From contig SVKX01000001.1 of assembly GCA_015068225.1 (NCBI GenBank), forward strand, positions 108,363 through 172,362: DNA of 64,000 nt, read 5' to 3'. The translations under genes were made by a program, and so were the position numbers. Below, in pieces: positions 1 through 8,545 of the stretch. Under the pieces are notes generated by a model. That model ran no database searches and was not told where the DNA came from. It saw nothing but the letters and a program-made list of their open reading frames with translations. The stretch comes from Oscillospiraceae bacterium. Lineage in GTDB: Bacteria; Bacillota; Clostridia; Oscillospirales; Oscillospiraceae. Numbering within the stretch: the stretch's first letter is position 1; each line of letters starts with the position of its first letter.

Positions 1-134
1 GAGATGATGCCGGCATAGGACAATGGAACCTGAAGCTGATCCACCATCAGCGGCCAGGCAGAGCCTAAAAGGGAGTCCGGAAGGCCCAATCCTACAAAAG
101 CCAGATATATGAAAGGGAGCAGTAGAGAGAACAT
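1..134 (-). CDS. MFS transporter, N-terminal fragment (runs off window)
   Basis: Only the first 44 codons are inside the window. The ATG at 134 reads MFSLLLPFIYLAFVGLGLPD and continues SLLGSAWPLMVDQLQ, a hydrophobic first helix with the GLPDSLLGSAWP signature typical of the first helix and loop of major facilitator sugar/fucose-type permeases. An AGGTG ribosome site lies 5 nt upstream of the ATG, and a good promoter sits just beyond it. A longer minus-strand reading frame over the same bases lacks these features. The substrate cannot be told from this fragment. Confidence is good for the family and low for any specific function. Confidence 0.7.
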   Translation of the reverse strand, partial: MFSLLLPFIYLAFVGLGLPDSLLGSAWPLMVDQLQVPLSYAGII

Positions 135-165
135 AAAAGCACCTGTTTTTTCTGAATTTTGGAAT

Positions 166-194
166 AGTATACCACCGGCCTGCCGGTTTTGCAA
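166..194 (-). promoter_or_regulatory. Sigma-A type promoter with palindrome in the spacer
   Basis: On the minus strand a -35 TTGCAA (194-189) and a -10 TATACT (171-166) are separated by 17 bp. The spacer holds a perfect 6-2-6 palindrome ACCGGCCTGCCGGT (174-187). A repressor bound there would block polymerase, so this is a candidate operator for the MFS gene starting at 134. The regulator is unknown. Confidence 0.6.
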
Positions 195-235
195 TTCTCT
201 GTCGCAGAATTATTTGGGATATTTGAATGGAAAGC

Positions 236-263
236 AAAAAGCCCAACTTCTGTTGGGCTTTTT
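236..263 (-). terminator. Rho-independent terminator after FAD oxidoreductase
   Basis: A 12-bp perfect stem (236-247 with 252-263) has a 4-nt loop and U/A-rich flanks on both sides. It lies 10 bp past the stop of the minus-strand oxidoreductase and upstream of the MFS promoter, so it isolates the two genes. It could work in both directions. Confidence 0.8.
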
Positions 264-272
264 ATGGGAAAT

Positions 273-1517
273 TTAGAAATGTCCAAAGTTTTCCGTTTCG
301 ATTACGGTTTTGTCTTCCGGGATCAGGTAGTCGTCAAAGTGGATCATTACGTTCTCATTTTCCAGTTTGCTCTGAAGCACGGAGATATCGATATCGGTGA
401 TCGCAGTTCCGGTGTCCATGGCCTGACATACGGCGGCACCGGCGGCCTGACCTGTAAGAATGGCAGGGGGGATGACCCGCGCTACATCCCATGCATAGCC
501 CTCTGCGCTGACGCACCGGCCGGCAGTGATCACATTGTCAAAGCCCTTGCGGATCAGGGTGCGATAGGGGATCTCATAGAGAATATCCTTGTGGTCAAAG
601 TCACAGATGGCACACACAGAGTCCTCGAAGTGGCTGTAGGCATCCTGCGTGCGCAGGGTGTATTCGCCGTCGATCCGGCGGGTTGTCCGGAACTGGGGCA
701 TAATAGGCAGCAGGGTAATATCCCGCTGGTTGCGGTCATCATCCTTGATGCTGTCCAGCAGCTCCAGTTGATTGGTGACCAGATATTGGCTGACAGAATC
801 TCCGTCTGTGCCGTCCCACAGGGGCATTCCTTCAGGGTGACCTCTGCCGTACAAGTTGGCAGCGCCGGCAAATTTGTAGGAAACCAGCCTTCCAATGTCA
901 CCGTGTTCCACAGCCTTTTTGCAGCTTTCCAGTGTGGCAATAAAAGCGCTGTAGGTATGGAAATTTCCACCGGTGACAGTGGGTACGCCTGCATAGTGGA
1001 GCACGTCCGCATCGCCGGTGGCATCCACAAACATATCCGCCTGGCAGCAGATATAGCCGGACTTGTTAAACAGGGTCAGATTCTCAATATGACCGTTTTC
1101 GGCATTTGCACCGGTGATGATGGTGTCGAACAGGATCTCAACCCCCAGATCATTGAGCAGCTTGCAAAGGACCAGGGAGAAAATAGGCGCGGAATACCGG
1201 CTCAGCAGGCGCTGGTTGGACTTGCCCAGTCCGGGTTCACCGTTTCGCCAGTCTTCCGGAATGGTGTCAAAGCTGTATTGGACCGACAGGCGCAGAAATT
1301 CATCTGCCATGCCCTTGACGATTTGCACGCCACGGCCGTTGCACATGGGAACGAACAGATTGATAAGGCCAATGGTGGCAAGACCGCCCAATTGGGTGGT
1401 TTTTTCGATAAGTACTACTTTTTTGCCGCTTCTTGCTGCTTCCACAGCAGCGGCAACACCGGCAACACCGCCGCCGGCAACGGCTACATCAGCCTGAATG
1501 GTTTTAACAATCGTCAT
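273..1517 (-). CDS. FAD-dependent oxidoreductase
   Basis: This 414-residue protein begins with a dinucleotide-binding Rossmann fold: VAVAGGGVAGVAAAVEAARSG (about residues 12-32; GxGxxG-type glycines), followed by an acidic end VVLIEK that would hold the FAD ribose. Further FAD-family signatures are LGGLATIGL near residue 43, FVDATGDADVLHYAGVP in the middle, and a C-terminal NVITAGRCVSAEG/AILTGQAAGAAVC pair that closes over FAD. This matches the PF12831 FAD-dependent oxidoreductase family, whose substrates are mostly unknown. The start ATG has AAGGGAG upstream. It is monocistronic here, between a hairpin on its 5' side and a terminator. It lacks the redox CxxxxC of dihydrolipoamide dehydrogenase, so it is not the missing E3. 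Confidence 0.85.
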   Translation of the reverse strand: MTIVKTIQADVAVAGGGVAGVAAAVEAARSGKKVVLIEKTTQLGGLATIGLINLFVPMCNGRGVQIVKGMADEFLRLSVQYSFDTIPEDWRNGEPGLGKSNQRLLSRYSAPIFSLVLCKLLNDLGVEILFDTIITGANAENGHIENLTLFNKSGYICCQADMFVDATGDADVLHYAGVPTVTGGNFHTYSAFIATLESCKKAVEHGDIGRLVSYKFAGAANLYGRGHPEGMPLWDGTDGDSVSQYLVTNQLELLDSIKDDDRNQRDITLLPIMPQFRTTRRIDGEYTLRTQDAYSHFEDSVCAICDFDHKDILYEIPYRTLIRKGFDNVITAGRCVSAEGYAWDVARVIPPAILTGQAAGAAVCQAMDTGTAITDIDISVLQSKLENENVMIHFDDYLIPEDKTVIETENFGHF

Positions 1518-1733
1518 ACAGATTTGCTCCCTTGTTTTAAAAGCATTTGGGGTAATTTCTTAAGCTTCTTCATCTTATACTATTCCGGTCTGCGGAGCAA
1601 AAAAGCAAAGCCATAGACCCAATTCGTGGTTTTCATTTCAATCACCCGCTTTTATTTTACATTGCGGGAGATGAAAAATCAACATAACCAGTAAAAGAAT
1701 CACCACAATTTCAATTTGTTGTTCTGCATAAGC

Positions 1734-1764
1734 ACAGTCCCTGATGCGTTGCATCAGGGACTGT
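1734..1764. repeat. Perfect 14-bp hairpin downstream of metF
   Basis: Bases 1734-1747 pair perfectly with 1751-1764 around a 3-nt loop. It lies 40 bp past the metF stop on the minus strand. No U-run follows in either direction, so it is an atypical terminator or an mRNA 3'-end stabiliser. Confidence 0.6.
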
Positions 1765-1803
1765 TGCGAATTATTCTTTTGCCAGCGCGGCTGTTCTGGC
1801 CAT

Positions 1804-2727
1804 TTAAATCTGTACGCCGGCTTTCTCCAAGATAGTGGGAACATTCTTCTCTGCGCCAATAGCCATAATATGTACGCCGTCGCACAGGTGCTCGTCCTTG
1901 ATCTTGGCAATCATTTCTGCGGCCATCTCGATGCCCAACTTCATAGGCAGGCCCTTGACACCCTTTTCCTTGCCCTCAGCAGCAGCGGCAGCAAGACGGT
2001 CGATCATGTGCTGGGGAACATCAATGCCGGGGACATTTTCGTTCATGTACTTCGCCATACCGGCTGCCTTTAGGGGGATGATACCAGCCATGATATGTGT
2101 CTTGATACCAGCCTTGTCCACCATTTCCAGGAAGCGTTTGAAGGTATCCAAATCGAAAATGCCCTGGGTCTGAACGTACATAGCGCCGTTGTCAACCTTT
2201 TGACGCAGTTTATTGATCTGCAGGAACAAAGGCTCATACACGGGGGTTACGGAAGCACCCTTGTAGAATTTGGGTGCACCACCGGCGATTTCATTGCCAC
2301 CGCAATCGCAGCCTGTATTCTCCATTTTGGTCAGCATTTTCAGAATGCCAACGGAATCCAGGTCATATACAGGCTTTGCGTTCTTGCAGTCGCCCACAAC
2401 AGGGTGGTCACCGGTTAGTGCCAGCATGGTATCGATACCAAAGCTTGCAGCAGAGAGAATATCACCCATAATTGCCATACGGTTACGGTCACGGCCGGTC
2501 ATCTGCAGAATGGGCTCTACGCCTGCCTGCTTCAGCTTGATGCACAGTCCCAGACCGGATGCTTTCAGACTGGCAGACTGCATATCCGTTACATTGACAC
2601 CGTGGACCTTACCCTTCAGAAGCTCGGCAGCTTCCATTTGCTCTGAAAAATCATATCCTTTAGGAGGCGCCATTTCAGCAGTTACGCCAAACTTGCCGGA
2701 TTCCAGCGCGTCTTTCAAAATGCTCAT
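1804..2727 (-). CDS. metF: Methylenetetrahydrofolate reductase (MetF)
   Basis: The 307-residue protein is a TIM-barrel MetF homologue. It shows the N-terminal VTAEMAPPKGYD strand-and-loop (the E of the EM/EP motif is the conserved acid), QMTGRDRNRM, the LALTGDHP flavin/folate loop, and HIMAGIIPLKAAG. The reaction is reduction of 5,10-methylene-THF to 5-methyl-THF at a bound flavin. Its start overlaps the stop of the preceding metV gene by one base (TAATG), so the two are translationally coupled. In Clostridia and acetogens MetF works with the zinc/Fe-S partner MetV, which is exactly the neighbour here. It sits among catabolic genes rather than methionine genes, so its role could be one-carbon electron disposal instead of methionine synthesis; that is inference. 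Confidence 0.92.
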   Translation of the reverse strand: MSILKDALESGKFGVTAEMAPPKGYDFSEQMEAAELLKGKVHGVNVTDMQSASLKASGLGLCIKLKQAGVEPILQMTGRDRNRMAIMGDILSAASFGIDTMLALTGDHPVVGDCKNAKPVYDLDSVGILKMLTKMENTGCDCGGNEIAGGAPKFYKGASVTPVYEPLFLQINKLRQKVDNGAMYVQTQGIFDLDTFKRFLEMVDKAGIKTHIMAGIIPLKAAGMAKYMNENVPGIDVPQHMIDRLAAAAAEGKEKGVKGLPMKLGIEMAAEMIAKIKDEHLCDGVHIMAIGAEKNVPTILEKAGVQI

Positions 2728-3377
2728 TATTTCTTCCCCCTGATCGAAATGGTTCTGGGATAGGCAACATCCTCGTAGCCCTTATCCTCGCGGGTCTTCA
2801 TCAACTTATCCAGCTGGTTTGTTGCCTGCAGACGGTTATAGATCTTGATCCATGCGCAGTCATTCTCCGGATTGACCTCGCACTTGCCATTCTTCTGTCC
2901 GCCGCAGGGGCCGTTAACCAGACTCTTTGCACACTGGCTGATGGGGCAAATAGCACCTGTCTGACCCAACACACACTCGCCACACATGTGGCAGGCCTCT
3001 TCCCAGACGCCGAAGCGGACTGCCTCGCCCAGGAACATGGTATTGTTAGAGGGATAGACAGGAATATCCCCTGCATTTCTGGCTACACACTGAACACCGT
3101 CTCCGCAGGACATGCAGATGACACAGTCAGGTTTTGCAGCAACAACAGGCTTCATCTTACCCTTGACGCCAAGGTTCATGCAACAATAGTCTGCAACGGT
3201 AGTGGCAACTACCTTCTTTCCGGCCTGCTCCAGAATAGCAGTCAGCTCATTAATCTGGGCTTCGCCGCCGGTCTGGCATGCTGTAGCACAGCTTCCGCAG
3301 CCAATGATCGCAACGGTTTTTGCATCTGCGACCATAGCCATAACTTCTTCAAGAGGTTTCTTCTGCGTAATAATCAT
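2727..3377 (-). CDS. metV: MetV-type partner of methylenetetrahydrofolate reductase
   Basis: This 216-residue protein is rich in cysteine motifs: CGSCATAC near residue 27, YCC near 65, CVICMSCGDGVQC near 86, then CHMCGECVLGQTGAICPISQ and NGPCGGQKNGKCEVNPENDC. The latter two form the MTHFR C-terminal zinc/Fe-S domain (PF12225). Such proteins are the small subunit of the MetFV complex in Clostridia and acetogens, thought to deliver electrons to MetF. An AGGAG ribosome site lies 10 nt before the ATG. It is first in the two-gene operon with metF and is followed by it with a one-base overlap. The number of metal sites cannot be read from sequence alone. Confidence 0.88.
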   Translation of the reverse strand: MIITQKKPLEEVMAMVADAKTVAIIGCGSCATACQTGGEAQINELTAILEQAGKKVVATTVADYCCMNLGVKGKMKPVVAAKPDCVICMSCGDGVQCVARNAGDIPVYPSNNTMFLGEAVRFGVWEEACHMCGECVLGQTGAICPISQCAKSLVNGPCGGQKNGKCEVNPENDCAWIKIYNRLQATNQLDKLMKTREDKGYEDVAYPRTISIRGKK

Positions 3378-3708
3378 GTAGAATGTCTCCTTTTGGCTCC
3401 AAAATAGTTGGTCAAAGAATCCGTTATGTGTTGGTGATCATTCACCATCTCTTACCGTTGTCTATTATACTGCACATAACAGAAAAATCAATAGAGATCA
3501 AACAAAAAATAACAAGTTTTTCACACTTTTTAACATAAATGTGTTATTTTTGGGTTTTAATAAACGTAACTGAGTAGGGAGGAAGGTCGGGCTTGAGAGT
3601 CCTCTCTGGGGTGCCAAAGCAAATATCAGCCAGTGCTTGCTTTTTCTAATTTACCGTTCGGCTGTGAAGACAGCACAAACCGGGGCCAGCTTTCCTATTT
3701 TTCGGCAG
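3378..3708 (-). promoter_or_regulatory. Upstream region of metVF (331 bp, no gene)
   Basis: The stretch is A/T-rich nearest metV and holds an inverted repeat TAACA-N6-TGTTA (3531-3546) plus ATAACA copies at 3476-3481 and 3509-3514. These half-sites resemble those at the deoR and E2 promoters, so the same regulator may act here. No convincing -35/-10 pair was seen, and the part nearest 3709 shows no clear terminator. Confidence 0.3.
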
Positions 3709-4371
3709 TTATACGGTTATGGTCTGCCCAAGTTCCGGAATGATCAATTGGTCTGCCAGACGCTCCCTTGCAGGTGCAATCATCTGCCACAATCCATCTG
3801 GATCCTGTTCTTTCAGCGGCATATGGACAAGAACGATCTGCTCCGGATGAAGGTTCTCAACGGTCTGTATAGCAGATGGGGTCACCAAATAGGCGTAGGG
3901 CACAATGAGAACATCCGGGCTTGGACATGCACACAGCATCTTCATCTGCACCGGGGAAGCATCGCCCATGAACCAGACACATCGATCAGCTTCAACAATA
4001 TAACTGAGGTGGTCTGTGGTTAGGCCGCCCTTTCCAATGTGCCTTGTTTGAAACGCCGAAAGCTTCCAGTTTTCTCCTGTAATGCATTGCCTGAAGGAAA
4101 CGGTGTCTGGATATAGCTGTGCCATTTGCTCCGTTCCCATTACCTTACGCCCGTATTTTTCGCTATATTTCAGGGAAAAAACCAAATCAAAATGATCCTT
4201 ATGATGATGGGTAAAAGCAACAACATCCGGTTTTGCAAGAAGAAGCTCTTCCTGTAACGAGGATGGTGTGCACAGGTACGGAAACACCTCCCTGCACACA
4301 CCATCCAGTAAAATCGTTGCGTTTTCAAGCTTCAGCAGGACACCGGCATTGGCTGTCCTTTTGATTTCCAT
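3709..4371 (-). CDS. MBL-fold metallo-hydrolase (UlaG-like)
   Basis: The 220-residue protein is a metallo-beta-lactamase fold hydrolase. The zinc motif THHHKDHFD is near residue 54, TRHIGKGGLTTDHLSY supplies a further histidine, and WFMGDASP an aspartate in the usual order. N-terminal GVLLKLENATILLDGV forms the first beta sheet. It resembles the UlaG/YtnP-like lactonase and phosphodiesterase branch, but the substrate cannot be read. It follows the E1 gene by 6 bp in the same orientation and is the last gene of the E2-E1-MBL operon, suggesting a side role in the same catabolic process, such as hydrolysing an ester or lactone intermediate (inference). Confidence 0.8.
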   Translation of the reverse strand: MEIKRTANAGVLLKLENATILLDGVCREVFPYLCTPSSLQEELLLAKPDVVAFTHHHKDHFDLVFSLKYSEKYGRKVMGTEQMAQLYPDTVSFRQCITGENWKLSAFQTRHIGKGGLTTDHLSYIVEADRCVWFMGDASPVQMKMLCACPSPDVLIVPYAYLVTPSAIQTVENLHPEQIVLVHMPLKEQDPDGLWQMIAPARERLADQLIIPELGQTITV

Positions 4372-4377
4372 TGTAGA

Positions 4378-6852
4378 TTACACGCCAGCCTTGGCACGAC
4401 GGATGTATTCAGCTTCGTCGCAGCCGTTTTGCAGTGTATAGCCCTGCAGAGGAACCAGCTTCTCATGGATTGCATCCAGAATCCAGCCTGCCTGGGGGAA
4501 GAAGAATTCGTCGAACTCGAAGGGAGGAGTGATCCAGTTGCGGGCGCCGATGACAACAGGAGGTGCATCCAGATCATCGAAGCACAGCTCGGTGATGTTC
4601 CGGGCGACATCGTTCAGGAAGGAGCCTCTTGCGCAGGCGTCGGAAACCAGAACGACCTTACCGGTCTTACGGACGGACTCAATGATCTTGGTGTAGTCCA
4701 GAGGAGACAGGGAGTGGATGTTGATGATGTCAGCTTCCATGCCATACTTCTCGCTCAGAGTCTTTGCAGCCTCAACAGCGCGGTACAGGACAGCACCGAT
4801 GGTCAGGATGGTGATATCCTTACCGTCACGCACCTTATTGGTATCGCCGATCTCGATCTCGTAGCGCTCTGCGGGAACGCCACCCTCGTGGAACTGCTCG
4901 CCTACGTCGTAGATTCTTTGGCTTTCAAAGAACACAACAGGGTCAGTGCCCTTCAGAGCAGTCTCCATCAAGCCCTTGGCTTCCCAAGGAGTTGCGGGGA
5001 AGACGACCTTCAGGCCGGGGATGTGGGCACACAGTGCAGTCCAGTCCTGAGAGTGCTGTGCGCCGTACTTGGAACCGACGGAAACCCGGAGAACCAGAGG
5101 CATCTTCAAAATACCTGCGGACATTGCCTGCCACTTGGACATCTGGTTGAAGATTTCGTCACCGGCGCAGCCGATGAAGTCAGCATACATCAGCTCCACC
5201 AGAGCGCGGCCGCCGGACAGGGCGTAACCGACAGCAGTACCGACGATAGCGCCTTCTGCCAGGTTGGAGTTAAACAGTCTGCAGTGAGGCAGAGCGTCCA
5301 TCATGCCGCGGTAAACCGCGAATGCGCCACCCCAGTCACGGCAGTCTTCGCCGTAAGCGATCAAGGTGGGATCTTCATAGAAACGGTCCCAGATAACCTC
5401 GGAAATACCGTCACGGAGGTTATACAGTTTCATCTTGGAAACGGGCTTGCCATCGGCACCGATGGGTGCGCGATCCTTGGCTTTGATCTTCTTGTAGCCC
5501 TCAGCCTCTTCCTTGGGAACAGTGAACTCGGGCTCGCGGTCCAGCATCTTGTCCACCTTCTGGTTGGAGAACATCAGGCGCTCCACAACAGCGGGGTCCT
5601 TCTTGAAGTCGCAGTAGGGGCTGAACTCGGGGTCAGCAGCATACTTGCAGATCATGGTCATGCGCTCGGAGGTTTCCTTCAGGATGGCATCGACCTCTTC
5701 CTGGGTCATAACGCCGGCTTCCACCAGAGAAGCAGGATAAGTGATGATGGGGTCAACTTCCTTCCATGCATCCATTTCTTCCTTGGTGCGGTATGCGTTC
5801 TGGTCGGAAACGGAGTGGCCGGAGAAACGGTAAGTAACAGTTTCCAGCATGACAGGGCCCTGGCCATTACGCAGCAGTTCCAGCTTGCGCTCCATGGCAT
5901 CGATCACTGCCAGAGGATTGTAGCCGTCCACGGTTTCCGCATGGAACTGGGTGGGGCTGACACCGGAAGCAATACGGGACATATTGCCCTGACCCATAGT
6001 CTCGCCGCGGGTCTGGTCGCCCATGCCGTAGGAGTTGTTGAAGATATTGTAGAGGATGGGCATGCCGTCTTTGTGGCTTTCCCACAGGGTCTTGTACTGA
6101 TCCATAGCGGAGAAGTTCAGCGCTTCCCAGACAGGGCCGCGGGACATAGCAGCGTCGCCCACGTTGCAGACAACGATACCCTTCTTGTCGTTGACCTTCT
6201 TAAAGAGGGCTGCACCGGTGGAAATGGTGCCGGAGCCGCCGACGATTGCGTTGTTGGGGTAAATACCAAAGGGCAGGAAGAATGCGTGCATAGAGCCGCC
6301 CATGCCCATGTGGAAGCCGGTTTCCCGGGCGAAAATCTCAGCCAGTGTGCCGTACAGGATGAAGCGGATGGCCAGTTCCTTGACGTCCTTGGTCTGACCC
6401 ATCTTCTGGGTAGCCTTCAGGCACTTGCCCTCCAGGAAGTTCTCCATAACGTTCATCAGCTGCTCGTCGCTCATCTTGTTAATGGTGGACAGAGCCTTAG
6501 CCAGAATTTCGGAGTGGCTGCGGTGGCTGCCGAAAGCGAAATCATTCTCATCCAGCAGGTAAGCCTGGCCGACACAGGCAGCTTCCTGGCCGGTGGACAG
6601 GTGGGCAGGACCGGGATAGGTATGGTCGATGCCGTTGTAGCTGCCCTGGGTCTTAATGAGGTTCAGCATGGTTTCGAACTCACGCAGAACGGTCATATCG
6701 CGGAAAATGCGGACCAGGTCTTCCTTGGTGTACTTACCGGAGTCCAGCTCTTCTTTAACGGTCTTATTATACTGATTGACAGGAATGTCATTGAAAGTCA
6801 CCTTACCGGGTGCTCTGACCACGGAAGGATCGACAAATAAACTCTTAGGCAT
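4378..6852 (-). CDS. 2-oxoacid dehydrogenase E1, fused alpha and beta subunits
   Basis: At 824 residues this carries both E1 subunits in one chain. The alpha part (about 40-400) has the AHLSTGQEAA and GSHRSHSEILAKA region, GGSMH, a thiamine-diphosphate site starting GDAAMSRGPVWEALNF and ending NIFNNSYGMG, and the phosphorylation-loop-like RFSGHSVSDQNAYRTKEE. The beta part (about 470-824) has YGEDCRDWGGAF, NLAEGAIVGTAVGYAL and SVGSKYGAQHSQDW, as in transketolase-like pyrimidine and C-terminal domains. It decarboxylates a 2-oxoacid (pyruvate or branched-chain) and passes the acyl group to E2 lipoyl. The first thiamine motif reads GDA instead of GDG, with a longer gap before NN than usual. It lies 14 bp after E2 in one operon; no E3 is present. 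Confidence 0.88.
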   Translation of the reverse strand: MPKSLFVDPSVVRAPGKVTFNDIPVNQYNKTVKEELDSGKYTKEDLVRIFRDMTVLREFETMLNLIKTQGSYNGIDHTYPGPAHLSTGQEAACVGQAYLLDENDFAFGSHRSHSEILAKALSTINKMSDEQLMNVMENFLEGKCLKATQKMGQTKDVKELAIRFILYGTLAEIFARETGFHMGMGGSMHAFFLPFGIYPNNAIVGGSGTISTGAALFKKVNDKKGIVVCNVGDAAMSRGPVWEALNFSAMDQYKTLWESHKDGMPILYNIFNNSYGMGDQTRGETMGQGNMSRIASGVSPTQFHAETVDGYNPLAVIDAMERKLELLRNGQGPVMLETVTYRFSGHSVSDQNAYRTKEEMDAWKEVDPIITYPASLVEAGVMTQEEVDAILKETSERMTMICKYAADPEFSPYCDFKKDPAVVERLMFSNQKVDKMLDREPEFTVPKEEAEGYKKIKAKDRAPIGADGKPVSKMKLYNLRDGISEVIWDRFYEDPTLIAYGEDCRDWGGAFAVYRGMMDALPHCRLFNSNLAEGAIVGTAVGYALSGGRALVELMYADFIGCAGDEIFNQMSKWQAMSAGILKMPLVLRVSVGSKYGAQHSQDWTALCAHIPGLKVVFPATPWEAKGLMETALKGTDPVVFFESQRIYDVGEQFHEGGVPAERYEIEIGDTNKVRDGKDITILTIGAVLYRAVEAAKTLSEKYGMEADIINIHSLSPLDYTKIIESVRKTGKVVLVSDACARGSFLNDVARNITELCFDDLDAPPVVIGARNWITPPFEFDEFFFPQAGWILDAIHEKLVPLQGYTLQNGCDEAEYIRRAKAGV

Positions 6853-6866
6853 ATTGTATTTCCTCC

Positions 6867-8426
6867 TTACTTAGCAAGCAGCGTGGTGAAAGCTTCCAGG
6901 TTCTTGCCCAGTTCCTGCTGGAACTTAGCAGCGGGCGTGCCGTCAACAGCGCGATGGTCATAGGTCAGGCTCAGACCCATGGCAGGATAAATCTGAATGG
7001 AGCCGTCAGCACCCTTGCGTACACGGTCGATGGTGCCGCAAACGCCCAGGATACCGGTCTGGGGAGGATTGATAACGGGAGTAAAGCTCTCCACACCCAT
7101 ATTGCCCAGATTGGAAACGGTGAAGCTGCCGCCGGACAGTTTATCGGGGTTGATGTTGCCCTCACGGCACTCAGCAGCCAGTTCCTTAACAGCCTTGGAG
7201 ATTTCCAGAAGGCTCATCTCGTCGGCGTGGAAGATGGTGGGAACCATCAGACCGCGGGGAGTATCCACAGCAACGCCCAGATTCACATGATTGAACTTGC
7301 GGATGGAGTTGTCATCCAGCATATTGGCGTTCAGATCGGGATAATTCTTCACAGTACGGGAAACAGCATACAGAATGATGTCGCCCAGAGTGATGCCTGC
7401 ATAATCGCCACCGGCAGCCTTCAAGGTCTTGCGGTAGTTCAAAATCGCAGTAGCGTCGAAGGAAGTGTTGTGGGTCAGCTGAGCCATGGTGTGCAGGCTG
7501 GTAGTCATGGACTTGGAAATTGCACGGCGGATACCGCTGAACTTCACGTCCTCATACTCGGGGCCGTCGGAAACAACAGCCTTTGCCGCTGCGGGAACGC
7601 CCTCAGCGATGAGCTTCTGCACATCCCGCTCGATGATACGGCCATTGGGGCCGGTACCAACTGCCAGGGATGCATCAACACCGTGTGCCTTAGCCAGCTT
7701 AGCGGCTCTGGGGGAAACAGGAGCGCCCTCAACCGCAGTGATTGCCACCTCGGCAGCGGCAACAGGAGCAGCTTCAGAAGCCACAACTGCCTCTGCCACC
7801 ATGGGAGCAGCGCCAGGCTTCAGGCAGTCCGTGGGCTCGCCCTTAGGACCGACAGCACAAACATTTTCCATGCAGGGAACTTCCTCGCCCTCTTCGAAGA
7901 AGATGGCCAGCAGCTCGCCTTCGGCAGTGGATTCGCACTCAAAGGAAGCCTTGTCGGTTTCGTAAGTAAACAGGACATCGCCGATCTTAACTTCGTCGCC
8001 CACCTGCTTCAGCCACTCGCCGATGATGCAGCTTTCCACAGTGATGCCGGCCTTGGGCATGATGACAGCCTGTGCCTTGGTGTTGCAGACCACGGCAGCG
8101 GCTGCGGAAGCAGCGGCAGCAGGGGCAGCAGGAGCAGCTGCGGGAGCATCGGCGGCACTGCCACCTCTCAGAGAAGAGCAATCTTCGCCCTTAGTGCCAA
8201 TGGCGCAGACATTAACAAGGCAAGGGACTTCATCACCCTCGCTAAAGAAAATATCCAACAGTTCGCCCTCAGCAGTAGATTCACATTCAAAGCTGGCCTT
8301 GTCGGTTTCGTAGGTAAACAGAACGTCGCCCATTTTCACATGGTCGCCCACCTGCTTCAGCCACTCGCCGATAATGCAGCTTTCCACGGTAATGCCCGCT
8401 TTGGGCATGATTACGGCACTCGCCAT
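6867..8426 (-). CDS. 2-oxoacid dehydrogenase E2 with two lipoyl domains
   Basis: This 519-residue dihydrolipoamide acyltransferase begins with two nearly identical lipoyl domains (about residues 1-80 and 118-198). Each has the ETDKASFE lysine that receives lipoate, and each is followed by an Ala/Pro-rich linker. A peripheral-subunit-binding domain follows (VSPRAAKLAKAHGVD, near 240), then the catalytic acyltransferase domain ending in TYDHRAVDGTPAAKF, the conserved DHRxxDG active-site motif. It moves acyl groups from E1 to CoA. The near-identity of the two lipoyl domains points to a recent internal duplication. It is the first gene of the E2-E1-MBL operon, has a GGAGG site 8 nt before ATG, and lies downstream of a DeoR repressor and near a lipoate ligase. 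Confidence 0.92.
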   Translation of the reverse strand: MASAVIMPKAGITVESCIIGEWLKQVGDHVKMGDVLFTYETDKASFECESTAEGELLDIFFSEGDEVPCLVNVCAIGTKGEDCSSLRGGSAADAPAAAPAAPAAAASAAAAVVCNTKAQAVIMPKAGITVESCIIGEWLKQVGDEVKIGDVLFTYETDKASFECESTAEGELLAIFFEEGEEVPCMENVCAVGPKGEPTDCLKPGAAPMVAEAVVASEAAPVAAAEVAITAVEGAPVSPRAAKLAKAHGVDASLAVGTGPNGRIIERDVQKLIAEGVPAAAKAVVSDGPEYEDVKFSGIRRAISKSMTTSLHTMAQLTHNTSFDATAILNYRKTLKAAGGDYAGITLGDIILYAVSRTVKNYPDLNANMLDDNSIRKFNHVNLGVAVDTPRGLMVPTIFHADEMSLLEISKAVKELAAECREGNINPDKLSGGSFTVSNLGNMGVESFTPVINPPQTGILGVCGTIDRVRKGADGSIQIYPAMGLSLTYDHRAVDGTPAAKFQQELGKNLEAFTTLLAK

Positions 8427-8455
8427 AATTTTTCCTCCTTATGAACATAATAAAT

Positions 8456-8478
8456 TGTTATATTAACAAATAATAACA
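8456..8478 (-). promoter_or_regulatory. Candidate DeoR operator upstream of E2
   Basis: TGTTATATT (8456-8464) forms part of the short palindrome TGTTA-TAT-TAACA (8456-8468), followed by a second inverted half-site AATAATAACA (8469-8478). The same 9-mer occurs in both orientations in front of deoR, so this is a likely shared repressor site controlling the E2-E1-MBL operon. Confidence 0.45.
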
Positions 8479-8545
8479 CACAATCACAGGAATCTGCAAA
8501 AGCAGATTTCTATTTTATCCGCATCCCGGTTCGAAAGTAAGAATC

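Noticed and set aside
273..1517. FAD oxidoreductase as the missing dihydrolipoamide dehydrogenase (E3)
   Set aside because: It lacks the CxxxxC redox motif and NAD-binding second Rossmann fold expected of E3.
189..1616. Long plus-strand reading frame opposite the FAD oxidoreductase
   Set aside because: It is a mirror frame of the real gene on the other strand; it lacks a ribosome site, and the protein has no family signature.
4429..6840. 803-codon plus-strand frame opposite the E1 gene
   Set aside because: Biased codon use of the true E1 gene keeps the opposite frame open; the product is low-complexity and unlike any family, while E1 shows clear motifs.
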